This document shows, piece by piece, positions 32,982 through 40,900 of a stretch of DNA of 64,000 nt. A program made the position numbers and the translations under genes. The notes below the pieces were generated by a model, which was not told the origin of the DNA, ran no database searches, and saw nothing but the letters and a program-made list of their open reading frames with translations. Source of the stretch: Frigoribacterium sp. Leaf186 (lineage in GTDB: Bacteria > Actinomycetota > Actinomycetes > Actinomycetales > Microbacteriaceae); contig NZ_LMPQ01000011.1 in assembly GCF_001423905.1 (NCBI RefSeq), positions 193,047 to 257,046 of the forward strand. Direction: 5' to 3'. How positions within the stretch are numbered: position 1 is the first letter of the stretch; every line of letters begins with the position of its first letter.

Positions 32982-34343
32982 GTGATCCTCCACTCGACGA
33001 CGACTCGCGCGACTCCGATCCGGGTCCTCCTGACCGGCGCCAACGGTGGGTACGGTCGCACGCTGCTCGACCAGCTGCGTCGTCTGCCCGCCATGACGGC
33101 CACGCAGCTCGTCGACCCCGACGTCGCCGGCGTGACGGCGATGCTCGACGACCTCGGGGTGCCCCGCTCGTCCGTCGCGACGCCGTCGACGGCAGCGGCC
33201 ACCGCCGAGGCGGTGTCGGCCGGGTCGGTCGCCGTGATCGCCGACGCCTCGGCCGTCGACTGGGACGGCGTCGACGTTCTCGTCGAGGCCACCGGCCGCA
33301 TCGAGGCCGGTCACGCCTACGCCGACGCCGCGCTCGACCACGGCGTCCACGTCGTGATGGTCAGCAAAGAGGTCGAATCCGTCGCCGGCGTCGCCCTGAG
33401 CGCCAAGGCCCGCGCCGCGGGCCTCCGCTACCTGCCGGGCGACGGCGACCAGCCCGCGAACCTGCTGCGCCTCGTCGCCTGGGTGCTCGAGTGCGGCTTC
33501 GACGTCGTCGCCCTCGGCAAGTCGGGCGAGTACGACCTCGCCTTCGACCCCGCCACGGGCGTCGTCGACCAGGCCGGGACGACCGTCGACGCGCCGGCCC
33601 TGGCGTCGTTGCTCGACCTGGGTGACGACCCGCTCGCGACCGTGGAGGCGCGGGGGGCCGCCGTGGCCGGCCTCAAGCGCGCCGCCGCCGCCGACTCGTG
33701 CGAGATGAACGTCGTGTCGCTCTACACGGGTGCCCGCGCCGACGTCGAGGCGATGCACTACCCCGTCGCCCGCCCCGACGAGCTCGCCGACCTCTACACG
33801 GCGCGTGAGGACGGCGGCCTGCTCGGACGCACCGGCGTCGTCGACGTGTTCTCGATGCTCCGCCTGCCGGGCGAGGCGAGCTTCGCCGGCGGCGTGTTCG
33901 TGATCGTCCGCACCGGTGACCCCGTCACGTGGGAGACCCTGCGCGGCAAGGGTCACGTCGTCAGCCGCGACGGGCGACACGCCTGCATCTACTGGCCGTA
34001 CCACTTCATGGGCGTCGAGACCCCGCTGACCGTCGCCGCGGCCGTCGACGGGACCTCCCGCCTGCCCGAGCCCCGCCAGCACACGGTCCTCGCCGCCCGT
34101 GCCACCGGCGCGCTGTCGGCCGGCACCGCCTTCCGGGTCGAGGGCCACCACCACGAGATCGCCGGAGTCGCCCCCGTGATCGTCGACCCCGACGACGCCG
34201 GCGTGGCCCCGTACTACCTGCTCGGCAGTGCACGGCTCGTGGCGGACGTCGCCCCCGGCGCGCTCGTCCGACTGGACGACCTCGCCGACGTGCCCGAGGC
34301 GGCCCTCGCGGCCTACCGGGCCGGGCTCGCGCTGGGTCGCTGA
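32982..34343 (+). CDS. COG4091-like NAD(P)-dependent oxidoreductase with C-terminal SAF domain
   Basis: 453 residues. The N-terminus is a Rossmann fold of the homoserine-dehydrogenase-like COG4091 group (IRVLLTGANGGYGRTLLDQL); the centre contains VDVLVEATGRIEAG and GVHVVMVSKEVESVAG, and the last ~100 residues form a SAF-like domain (TVLAARATGALSAGTAFRVE). GTG 32982 is chosen because it lies just before the Rossmann fold and 51 bases after the predicted -10; a TTG further up overlaps the promoter. No enzyme activity can be assigned from sequence. The sugar-acid kinase, decarboxylase and transporter around it suggest it supplies the oxidation step usually done by LtnD. Confidence 0.8.
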   Translation: MILHSTTTRATPIRVLLTGANGGYGRTLLDQLRRLPAMTATQLVDPDVAGVTAMLDDLGVPRSSVATPSTAAATAEAVSAGSVAVIADASAVDWDGVDVLVEATGRIEAGHAYADAALDHGVHVVMVSKEVESVAGVALSAKARAAGLRYLPGDGDQPANLLRLVAWVLECGFDVVALGKSGEYDLAFDPATGVVDQAGTTVDAPALASLLDLGDDPLATVEARGAAVAGLKRAAAADSCEMNVVSLYTGARADVEAMHYPVARPDELADLYTAREDGGLLGRTGVVDVFSMLRLPGEASFAGGVFVIVRTGDPVTWETLRGKGHVVSRDGRHACIYWPYHFMGVETPLTVAAAVDGTSRLPEPRQHTVLAARATGALSAGTAFRVEGHHHEIAGVAPVIVDPDDAGVAPYYLLGSARLVADVAPGALVRLDDLADVPEAALAAYRAGLALGR

Positions 34344-34427
34344 CCCCCGCCGGGTCGCCGACCCGCGCCTCCTCTGCTCCATCCCCCCCTTGATCCCGCC
34401 AGACCCCGAACCAGGAGATCGACGACG

Positions 34428-34478
34428 ATGCCCTACACCCCCGACCCGACCGACCCGACCCCGGCGGTGACCTCGTGA
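34428..34478 (+). CDS. Possible 16-residue leader ORF coupled to the transporter
   Basis: ATG 34428 opens a 16-codon frame encoding MPYTPDPTDPTPAVTS whose TGA overlaps the GTG of the transporter gene (GTGA). AGGAG at 34413-34417 is the only ribosome-binding-like site nearby and lies 10 bases before this ATG. The Pro/Thr/Asp-rich peptide would slow ribosomes. It could be a translational coupling leader or a chance frame. Confidence 0.4.
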   Translation: MPYTPDPTDPTPAVTS

Positions 34479-35860
34479 GCGTCGAGCTCGTCGCCCTGAT
34501 CGTCCTCGTGGCCGTCTTCGCCCTCTCGGCGATCCGCAACGTGCACATGGGGGCCCTGGCGCTCGTCGCCGCCCTGCTCGTCGGGGTGCTCGTCGTGGGC
34601 GAGAGCCTCGACGACGTCCTCGGCGGGTTCCCGGTCGACGCCCTGCTGATCCTGCTCGGCATCACCTACCTCTTCGGCATCGCCCGCGAGACCGGGGTGG
34701 TCGACTGGCTGGTCGACCGCTCGGTCGGGCTGATCGGCGACCGCGTCGCGCTCATCCCGTGGGCGATGTTCGTCATCGGCACGCTCGTCGCCTGCCTCGG
34801 CACGTCGCACGCCGCGTTCACCATCGTGCCGATCGCCATGAGCCTCGCCCACAAGCACAAGATCCACTCGACGATGATGGGCATCGTCATGAGCTCGGCC
34901 ATCGTCGGTGGCGCCCTCGCCCCGACGAGCATCAACGGCATCACGGTCATGACCGTGGCGCGGGCGTCGGGCATCGCGTACAACCCGGGCCTCATGTTCG
35001 GGCTCTCGGTCGGCATCAACACGCTGGTCGTGCTGGTGGCGTTCTTCCTCTTCGGCGGGCGCGAGCTGATCGCCCGGACCCGCGCTGCGGGCGCCGCTCG
35101 GTCGGCTGCGTCGGCCGGCGTGGGCACGGGCACGGGCACGAGCACGAGCACGAGCACGGTCGGCGGCACCGGCGGCACCGCCGTCGGCACGCGCTTCCAG
35201 GGCGGCACCGCCGTCGTCACCGAGCAGGCCACCGCGACCCGTCTCGGTGCCTACCAGCTGGTCGTGCTGGTGAGCATCCCGGTGCTGATCGTCGGCTTCT
35301 TCACCATCACGCTGCTCGACGTCGACCTGAACCTCGGCGCGGTGGCCCTGACGCTCGCGGTCTTCCTGGCCTTCGTCAAGCCCGACGTGGGCCGCGCGTC
35401 GCTGGCCCGCGTCGACTGGAACACCATCCTGCTGCTCGGTGGCATCATCACCTACGTCGGCGTCCTGACGCGGCTGGGCGCCATCGACCAGCTCGGCGAG
35501 GCCGCCCGGTCGGTGTCGTCGCCGCTGCTGGCCGCATTCGTCATCTGCGTCATCGCGGGTCTCGTGTCGGCCTTCGCCTCGACCATCGGCATCCTGGGCG
35601 CACTGATCCCGCTCGCCGTGCCGCTGCTCGTGCCCGGCGGCGGGCTCGAGATGACCGGCTTCATCTACGCCCTGGCGATCTCGGCCTCGCTCGTCGACTG
35701 CGCACCGTTCGGCACGACCGGTGCCACCATCGTCGCCTCGGGCGTCGAGGACGACCGTCCCCGCCTCTACCGCCACCTCACCCGGTGGGGCCTGTCGATG
35801 GTGGTCATCGGGCCGGTCGTCACGCTGCTGCTGTTCGTGGTGCCGTTCCTCTGGGCCTGA
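34475..35860 (+). CDS. MatC-like dicarboxylate/sugar-acid transporter (SLC13-type permease)
   Basis: 461 residues with about eleven membrane segments. The N-terminal half has the MatC-N signature (VHMGALALVAALLVGVLV, DALLILLGITYLFGIARETG, ALAPTSINGITV), and the C-terminal half repeats it (WNTILLLGGIITYVGVLT, CAPFGTTGATIVASG), giving the two-fold layout of such carriers. The central cytoplasmic loop (about 205-235) is low complexity, mostly Gly/Thr/Ser. It probably imports the four-carbon acid broken down by the neighbouring enzymes. GTG 34475 overlaps the short leader frame. Confidence 0.85.
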   Translation: MSVELVALIVLVAVFALSAIRNVHMGALALVAALLVGVLVVGESLDDVLGGFPVDALLILLGITYLFGIARETGVVDWLVDRSVGLIGDRVALIPWAMFVIGTLVACLGTSHAAFTIVPIAMSLAHKHKIHSTMMGIVMSSAIVGGALAPTSINGITVMTVARASGIAYNPGLMFGLSVGINTLVVLVAFFLFGGRELIARTRAAGAARSAASAGVGTGTGTSTSTSTVGGTGGTAVGTRFQGGTAVVTEQATATRLGAYQLVVLVSIPVLIVGFFTITLLDVDLNLGAVALTLAVFLAFVKPDVGRASLARVDWNTILLLGGIITYVGVLTRLGAIDQLGEAARSVSSPLLAAFVICVIAGLVSAFASTIGILGALIPLAVPLLVPGGGLEMTGFIYALAISASLVDCAPFGTTGATIVASGVEDDRPRLYRHLTRWGLSMVVIGPVVTLLLFVVPFLWA

Positions 35861-35875
35861 CGGGCCTGACGGCCT

Positions 35876-35926
35876 CGAGGACGCAGGAGGCGCGGGTCGC
35901 GTGACCCGCGCCTCCTTGCGTCCTCG
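35876..35926 (+). terminator. Strong hairpin of two inverted GACCCGCGCCTCCT elements
   Basis: AGGAGGCGCGGGTC (35885-35898) and GACCCGCGCCTCCT (35903-35916) form a perfect 14-bp stem with a GCGT loop. After a single bulged T the pairing continues for nine more bases (CGAGGACGC/GCGTCCTCG). It lies 15 bases after the transporter stop. Confidence 0.8.
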
Positions 35927-36001
35927 ACGCCGTCGGTCCACACCGCCTCAGCCCTGGACTGGGGCGTCGGAGTGCGGGAGGAACCACGAGATACTGAGCG
36001 G

Positions 36002-38095
36002 ATGCCTCGACTGCTCGCCCCGTGGGCCCTCCGCCTCACGCTCGCCCTCGTCCTCGCCGTGTGTGCGGCCACCACCCCGGTGCCGGGTGCCCCCGCGGCC
36101 TCGGCCGCGGACGGCTCCGTCCCCACGGCGACCGGCACGGCGAGCGGTGCGGGTGGCGGGACGGTCACGGGCCGGATCGTCACCACCGCCGTGCCGAGCG
36201 ACGACGCCGTCGCGTGGGTGTACCTCAGTGCGGTGAACGGCGAGGGCACGAGCCTCGGAGTCGCGACGACGAAGGCCGACGGTCTGCGTTTCGCCTTCTC
36301 GGGTGTCGTCCCGGGGCGGTACCAGGTCGAGCTCTACGACGGGGGCAAGATCACGGCGCACACGGCCTTCGGCGGGGGCATCGCGTCAGGATCCGTGCCG
36401 CCCCTCCGCTCGGAGGACCCGTCGTCGCAGATCACGGTCGCGCCCGGTCAGAGCGTGACCGTCTCGCCGAGATCCGAACTCCAGCCGTGTCTCACCGGAA
36501 CCGTCCACGGGCGCGCGACGGACGGGACGATCCACGCGACCGACGGCGTCGCCGTCCAGGTCGTCCCCGGTGAGCCCGCCAAGATCGACCCCCAGGCGCA
36601 GCCCGGCCTGTCGGCGGTCACCTTCGCCTCCCTGGACGGCGCCTACCGGATCTGCGTCCCGACCGGCAGCTACCGTCTGCGCTTCGTCCCGCAGCCGAGC
36701 GACAGGCTCGGGAACGCGGTGCCGGGTGAGAAAGGCCCCGACTACGCGTCGGCGTGGGCTGGGAACGTCCAGTGGCCTGAGGACTCGCCCGAGCTCACCC
36801 TCGATTCGGCCGTCGGCCCCGACGCGATCGACACCGTCCTCGAGGCGGGAGCGTCGATCGCCGGGACGGTCTCGTTCGCGACCGACGATCCGACCGGTCG
36901 CGAGGATGGTCAGTACGCCGCCTTCGCGTTCCGCCCCATGACCGGCCAGTGGGAGAAGGTCCGGTGGAGCCGCTCGTTCGGCAACCTCGACCCCGTCTCG
37001 ACGCTCCTCCCGGACACCTATCGCATGCGATGGACCCCGAACGCCGATCCCTCGGCCTCGCATCGGCCGACCTGGGCCCCGTCCACGGTGGACGTCGGGT
37101 CGGCGACGTCCTTCCCGGTCACGGCCGGGCAGAAGCTCACCGGCGCCGACATCGTCGCCGTCCCCCGCGTCCTGACCGTGTCGAGGATCGACGGCGACGA
37201 CCGGTTCGCGACGGCGGCCGAGGCGGCCGCGGCGTTCCCCTCCAGGACGGAGGACCCGGACGGTCGCCACGTCGCGTTCGTCGCCAGCGGCACGAACTTC
37301 CCCGACGCGTTGTCGGCCGGTCCCGCCGCCTCCGCCCTCGGAGCACCCCTGCTGCTCGTGCAGCGCGACGCGTTGCCTTCCGCGACCGCGTCGGAGCTCC
37401 GACGGCTGAGCCCCGAGCGGATCGTCGTCGTCGGTGGTCAGGCCTCGGTGTCGTCCGACGTCGCGAGGGCCCTCGGAGCGATCGCGCCGGTGACCAGGCT
37501 CTCCGGCGACGATCGGTACGCGACGTCACGCGCGATCATGCGCAGCGTGTTCGTCGACGCCGCATCGCCGCTCTTCGCCGGGTCGGCGACCGGGGCCTAC
37601 GTCGCCTCGGGAACCCGGTTCCCCGACGCGCTGTCCGCCGGGTCGGCCGCGGCACACCTCGGTGCCCCGTTGCTCATCGTCGACGGGGGCGCCGCACACG
37701 CCGACGCCGCGACGGTGGCGATGACGAGGGGGCTCGACGGCGTCGTCGGCGTCGGGGGCCCGGCGTCGCTGAACCCTGCGGTCCTCGACGATCTGAACGC
37801 CGACTCGTACCAGTTCGCCGGTGCCGACCGCTACGACACCTCGGTCCAGGTCAACGCCGACGCCTTCGAACGGTCGGACACCGCGTTCCTCGCCGTGGGG
37901 ACGAACTTCCCGGACGCCCTGAGCGGCGTCGCTCTCGCGGGAGCGCTCGACGCGCCGCTCTTCATCACGCCCGGCGACTGCGTGCCTGCGGCCACGCTCG
38001 ACGAGTTCGATCGGCTGGACGTGGCCGACGTCCAGTTGCTCGGTGGCCCGGCCGTGCTCTCCGAGAACGTCGCCGCCCTCACCCCGTGTGGCTGA
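36002..38095 (+). CDS. Secreted protein with three cell-wall-binding CWB2 repeats
   Basis: 697 residues. A signal peptide (about 1-36, ending in an Ala-rich AASAADG stretch) precedes about 350 residues of beta-rich domains resembling carboxypeptidase-regulatory or MSCRAMM-like folds (GVVPGRYQVELYDG, GSYRLRFVPQP). Three CWB2 (PF04122-type) repeats begin near residues 393 (RIDGDDRFATAAEAA), 498 (RLSGDDRYATSRAIM) and 603 (FAGADRYDTSVQV), each with the NFPDALS or RFPDALS motif. Such repeats hold proteins non-covalently on the cell wall. ATG 36002 is chosen because it begins the signal peptide. No neighbour hints at the function of the N-terminal domains. Confidence 0.88.
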   Translation: MPRLLAPWALRLTLALVLAVCAATTPVPGAPAASAADGSVPTATGTASGAGGGTVTGRIVTTAVPSDDAVAWVYLSAVNGEGTSLGVATTKADGLRFAFSGVVPGRYQVELYDGGKITAHTAFGGGIASGSVPPLRSEDPSSQITVAPGQSVTVSPRSELQPCLTGTVHGRATDGTIHATDGVAVQVVPGEPAKIDPQAQPGLSAVTFASLDGAYRICVPTGSYRLRFVPQPSDRLGNAVPGEKGPDYASAWAGNVQWPEDSPELTLDSAVGPDAIDTVLEAGASIAGTVSFATDDPTGREDGQYAAFAFRPMTGQWEKVRWSRSFGNLDPVSTLLPDTYRMRWTPNADPSASHRPTWAPSTVDVGSATSFPVTAGQKLTGADIVAVPRVLTVSRIDGDDRFATAAEAAAAFPSRTEDPDGRHVAFVASGTNFPDALSAGPAASALGAPLLLVQRDALPSATASELRRLSPERIVVVGGQASVSSDVARALGAIAPVTRLSGDDRYATSRAIMRSVFVDAASPLFAGSATGAYVASGTRFPDALSAGSAAAHLGAPLLIVDGGAAHADAATVAMTRGLDGVVGVGGPASLNPAVLDDLNADSYQFAGADRYDTSVQVNADAFERSDTAFLAVGTNFPDALSGVALAGALDAPLFITPGDCVPAATLDEFDRLDVADVQLLGGPAVLSENVAALTPCG

Positions 38096-38321
38096 CGGCC
38101 GCCGGCGGCGGTCCCGGTCGAATCGACGGCAGAGGTGTGGCGAGGCGACCAAACGGCTGAGGCGGACCGCTCCGAAGACATGCCCGGGTGCCGCCTAGGG
38201 TGCCCCGTGTCCGACCGAGTCGTGGCACGCCGTCAGCGGCCCGAACCGCTGGCACCGTCGGGAGCCCGAACTCCCGTCACGGGGCTCTGGTGTCAAGGGC
38301 GACACCGGGGTCTGCGGGGGC
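38096..38321 (+). other. Intergenic region with two small hairpins
   Basis: No gene is visible. Two stem-loops lie near its right end: CGGGAG/CTCCCG (38259-38264 with 38271-38276) and GGTGTC/GACACC (38289-38294 with 38301-38306). They face the end of the leftward nucleotidyltransferase pseudogene and may terminate it. Confidence 0.4.
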
Positions 38322-39037
38322 CTAGGCGAAGGCGAGTCTGAGGCGCTCGACCACGATCGGATCGACGTCGGCGACGCGGCAGACGAGAGGGTCGCGCTCG
38401 ATCAGGCTCAAGGCGGCACGGATGCGGCGCCGCTCGGTGTCGGTGACGTCCGTCGCCACTCGATCACGCCGTGAGACGAGCGACCCGAGGGTGGCGATGT
38501 CGACGAGGTGTCTCGTGTGGTCGTCGCCCGGGATCTCGACGGCTGCGGCCTTGGCGAGGAGCGCTCCCTGAAGGGTCGGCCTCGAGATGACGCCCTCACG
38601 GCCGTTCCCCCGGACCTCGACGGGGCGAGCGCGGTCGAGGGCTCCCTACGCGCCCGGAGCCCCGATGGTCGTACCGCCTCCGACCCCGCGGCGCGACGAC
38701 GCCCGCACGCCGAGGAAGCGCGGGACGAGGACGTCGATCTGCGCCTCACCGCGGACCAGCGGTGCTGGTGTCCTTCGAAGCTCTGGCCGTCCGCCACGAA
38801 TCCGCGGTCCCTCAGCAGCGTCGTGAAGCGCATCAACATCGTCGGGTGCGCCCGGACGTCGAGCACCGCATCGGCGTCGTCCGTGGGGCGCGACGGTGTG
38901 GCGCCTCGCTCCCAGCAATGCGACTGGACCATCTGGCCGCCGACGAGTGCCCAGCCGCGCGGCAGGAGGGCGTGCAGTTCGAACAGGGCGTGCCAGGCCT
39001 CGGCCTGAGCCGGGTGGAGCGGGGGAGCCACGATCAT
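38322..39037 (-). pseudogene. Disrupted nucleotidyltransferase (AbiEii-like toxin type)
   Basis: The ATG at 39037 overlaps the stop of the upstream gene. The first ~93 residues look intact and resemble minimal nucleotidyltransferases: GWALVGGQMVQSH and the metal-binding TDDADAVLDV. At about 38755 one base is missing: the frame goes from EGHQHRW into the adjacent frame, which reads VRGEAQIDVLVPRFLG. That frame has a TAG at 38648-38646, after which it continues sensibly (LVDIATLGSLVSRRDRVATD, ADVDPIVVERLRLAFA) to a stop at 38322. One deletion and one nonsense mutation therefore break a ~238-residue protein. A sequencing error could explain one lesion but hardly both. Confidence 0.78.
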
Positions 39038-39690
39038 CGATGGCTCCTGAGGATCAACCGGTCGGCGGCGGCTCGTTCACGTGGCCCGGCGCTGGTCGCC
39101 AGGTCGGCGATCAGGGCGCCTAGCGTCAGCGGGCCGAGTGGGCCACCGTCGTGGACCCTCAGCAGGACGTTGGGTCGGCGGGACGGCACGAGCAGGTACT
39201 CGTGTGACAGGGCGTCGAGATCGGCATGTGACACGTGCGCTTCGAACCGACCCCCGTCGCTCATGCCCGACCGGTCGTCGCTGCTGCCCCCCGGCGTGAG
39301 TCGGGCGTCTCGTCGCAGGTCGGGGAGGTCGGCTGTCGGCGCCTCGAACCCCCGGGCCTCGGGGTACGCCGCTCGCAGCCAGAGGGCGAGGCGCTCGGAG
39401 GGCTTCGTGCCCTGCTGCAGTTCGTCGACGCGGGCGAGCGTCCGGCCGCGCTCGCTGGGCGACAGCCCGCCGGCCCACTCGGGGTCATCGGTCAGTCGAG
39501 CCAGCAGGGCGTCGGCCGACCGGCGTGAGAGTGGTCGGCCGGGCAGGTGTCGGTGTGGAACCGCGTCGTCGATCACCCATCGACCGCCGATCCACCGAGC
39601 GTCGATCAGCCCGGCCGCCGCGGCCGCCTGGGCACGCCGAGTCGAGATGTCGTGACTCTTCGCGTACTCGGACGCACTCACCTCGGCCAT
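39034..39690 (-). CDS. Helix-turn-helix protein, putative antitoxin partner of the nucleotidyltransferase
   Basis: 218 residues. The N-terminus (SASEYAKSHDISTRRAQAAA, then WIGGRWVIDD) looks like a short excisionase/MerR-like DNA-binding domain. The rest is not recognised. It overlaps the start of the broken nucleotidyltransferase by four bases, the arrangement of AbiEi/AbiEii-type pairs. ATG 39690 is chosen; GTG 39699 is also possible and neither has a visible ribosome-binding site. An inverted repeat CCACAA/TTGTGG (39696-39701 with 39722-39727) covers its promoter region and could be an autoregulatory site. Confidence 0.7.
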   Translation of the reverse strand: MAEVSASEYAKSHDISTRRAQAAAAAGLIDARWIGGRWVIDDAVPHRHLPGRPLSRRSADALLARLTDDPEWAGGLSPSERGRTLARVDELQQGTKPSERLALWLRAAYPEARGFEAPTADLPDLRRDARLTPGGSSDDRSGMSDGGRFEAHVSHADLDALSHEYLLVPSRRPNVLLRVHDGGPLGPLTLGALIADLATSAGPRERAAADRLILRSHR

Positions 39691-39744
39691 GGTGACCACA
39701 ACCGTACGCGGTCGCGAACGATTGTGGAAGCCTGTGCCTCGAGG

Positions 39745-40752
39745 TCACCGCCCCGGCGGCCCCGTCGTCCCCCGCACCACGAGCCGCGTCGGCAGCTGCA
39801 CCTCGGGGGCGGTCGGCGTCCCGCCGTCGAGCATCGTGAAGAGCATGCCCGCGGCGGCGCTGCCGAGTCGCTGCATGGGCTGCTGCACGGTCGTCAGCGG
39901 GGGCGACTCGCGCGAGGCCTCGGGGATGTCGTCGAAGCCGACGATGCTCAGGTCGTCGGGCACGCGGAGGCCGAGGTCGAGGGCGGTGCGCAACAGGGCG
40001 ATGGCCGAGAGGTCGTTGGCGGCGAAGACCGCGGTCGGCCGGTCGGCGCTGGTCAGCAGCGACCGGGCGGCCTGGCGCGAGGCCGTCAGCTCGAAGTCGC
40101 CGTTGCGCGTCAGGCCCGGGTCGCGTGTGATCCCCGCCGCCCGCAGCGCCCGCAGGTAGCCCGCCTCGCGCAACGACGCCGAGCGCAGGTCGGGCCGGCC
40201 GGCCAGGAAGCCGATGCGCCGGTGGCCCAGGCCGATCAGGTGCTCGACCGCGAGCAGGGCGCCGCCCCGGCTGTCGGCCTCGACCGAGGGCAGGTCGGTG
40301 CGCCCGGTGTGCGGGTCGACGGCCACCACCGGGATGCTGACGGTCGTGGTCAGCACCGACGGGGTGACGAGGATCGCCCCGTCGATCAGGGTGCCGCTCA
40401 GGCGGCTGAGCGAGCGACGCTCCCACCCGGTGTTCTCGCCGCGGTGCGCCCCGCTGTAGGCGAGCAGGTCGTACTCGGCGCCCCGCGAGCGGACGGCGGC
40501 GCCGACGCCCTTGAGCACCTCAGAGCTGAACGGCTCGAAGTCGGCCACGAGCACGCCGATCACGCCCGTGCGCCGCGCCCGCATGCTGCTGGCGACGAGG
40601 CTCGACTCGTAGCCGAGCTCGTCGACGGCGGCCATCACCCGCTCCACCGCCTGCGCCGAGACGCCGTACCGGCCGTTGACCGCCTTCGACACGGTCGCGA
40701 CCGAGACCCCGGCCGCCCGTGCCACGTCGTGGATCGTCACCCGAGGCGTCAT
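39745..40752 (-). CDS. LacI-family repressor of the GH3 sugar module
   Basis: 335 residues. The HTH is canonical (TIHDVARAAGVSVATVSKAV), followed by the hinge (SLVASSMRARRTG) and effector domain. ATG 40752 is preferred over GTG 40755. It diverges from the sugar ABC operon, and a perfect palindrome GTTTTCGAAAAC lies between the two genes next to a TTGACA box, making this the likely repressor of the module. The inducer is unknown. Confidence 0.92.
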   Translation of the reverse strand: MTPRVTIHDVARAAGVSVATVSKAVNGRYGVSAQAVERVMAAVDELGYESSLVASSMRARRTGVIGVLVADFEPFSSEVLKGVGAAVRSRGAEYDLLAYSGAHRGENTGWERRSLSRLSGTLIDGAILVTPSVLTTTVSIPVVAVDPHTGRTDLPSVEADSRGGALLAVEHLIGLGHRRIGFLAGRPDLRSASLREAGYLRALRAAGITRDPGLTRNGDFELTASRQAARSLLTSADRPTAVFAANDLSAIALLRTALDLGLRVPDDLSIVGFDDIPEASRESPPLTTVQQPMQRLGSAAAGMLFTMLDGGTPTAPEVQLPTRLVVRGTTGPPGR

Positions 40753-40782
40753 CACGTCGGCAGCCTAGCGCTGACCGAAATG

Positions 40783-40794
40783 GTTTTCGAAAAC
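40783..40794 (+). promoter_or_regulatory. LacI-type operator GTTTTCGAAAAC with adjacent -35 box
   Basis: The 12-base palindrome is perfect with a central CG. TTGACA follows at 40797-40802, and a weak -10 candidate lies about 17 bases further on. A repressor here would block RNA polymerase access to the solute-binding-protein operon and possibly also the divergent regulator gene. Confidence 0.75.
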
Positions 40795-40900
40795 GTTTGA
40801 CACTCGCCCGGCGTTTTTTCACACTGACTTCACGCCGCGCATCGGAGCGCGGCACGCTCGGTCGACCACGGCCGCTCAACGAAGAGGAAAAGGTGGAACC

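Noticed and set aside
35105..35190. Frameshift or corruption in the transporter gene from its repetitive GGCACGAGCACG-type stretch
   Set aside because: The frame stays open on both sides and both halves keep their transporter motifs. It is a low-complexity cytoplasmic loop.
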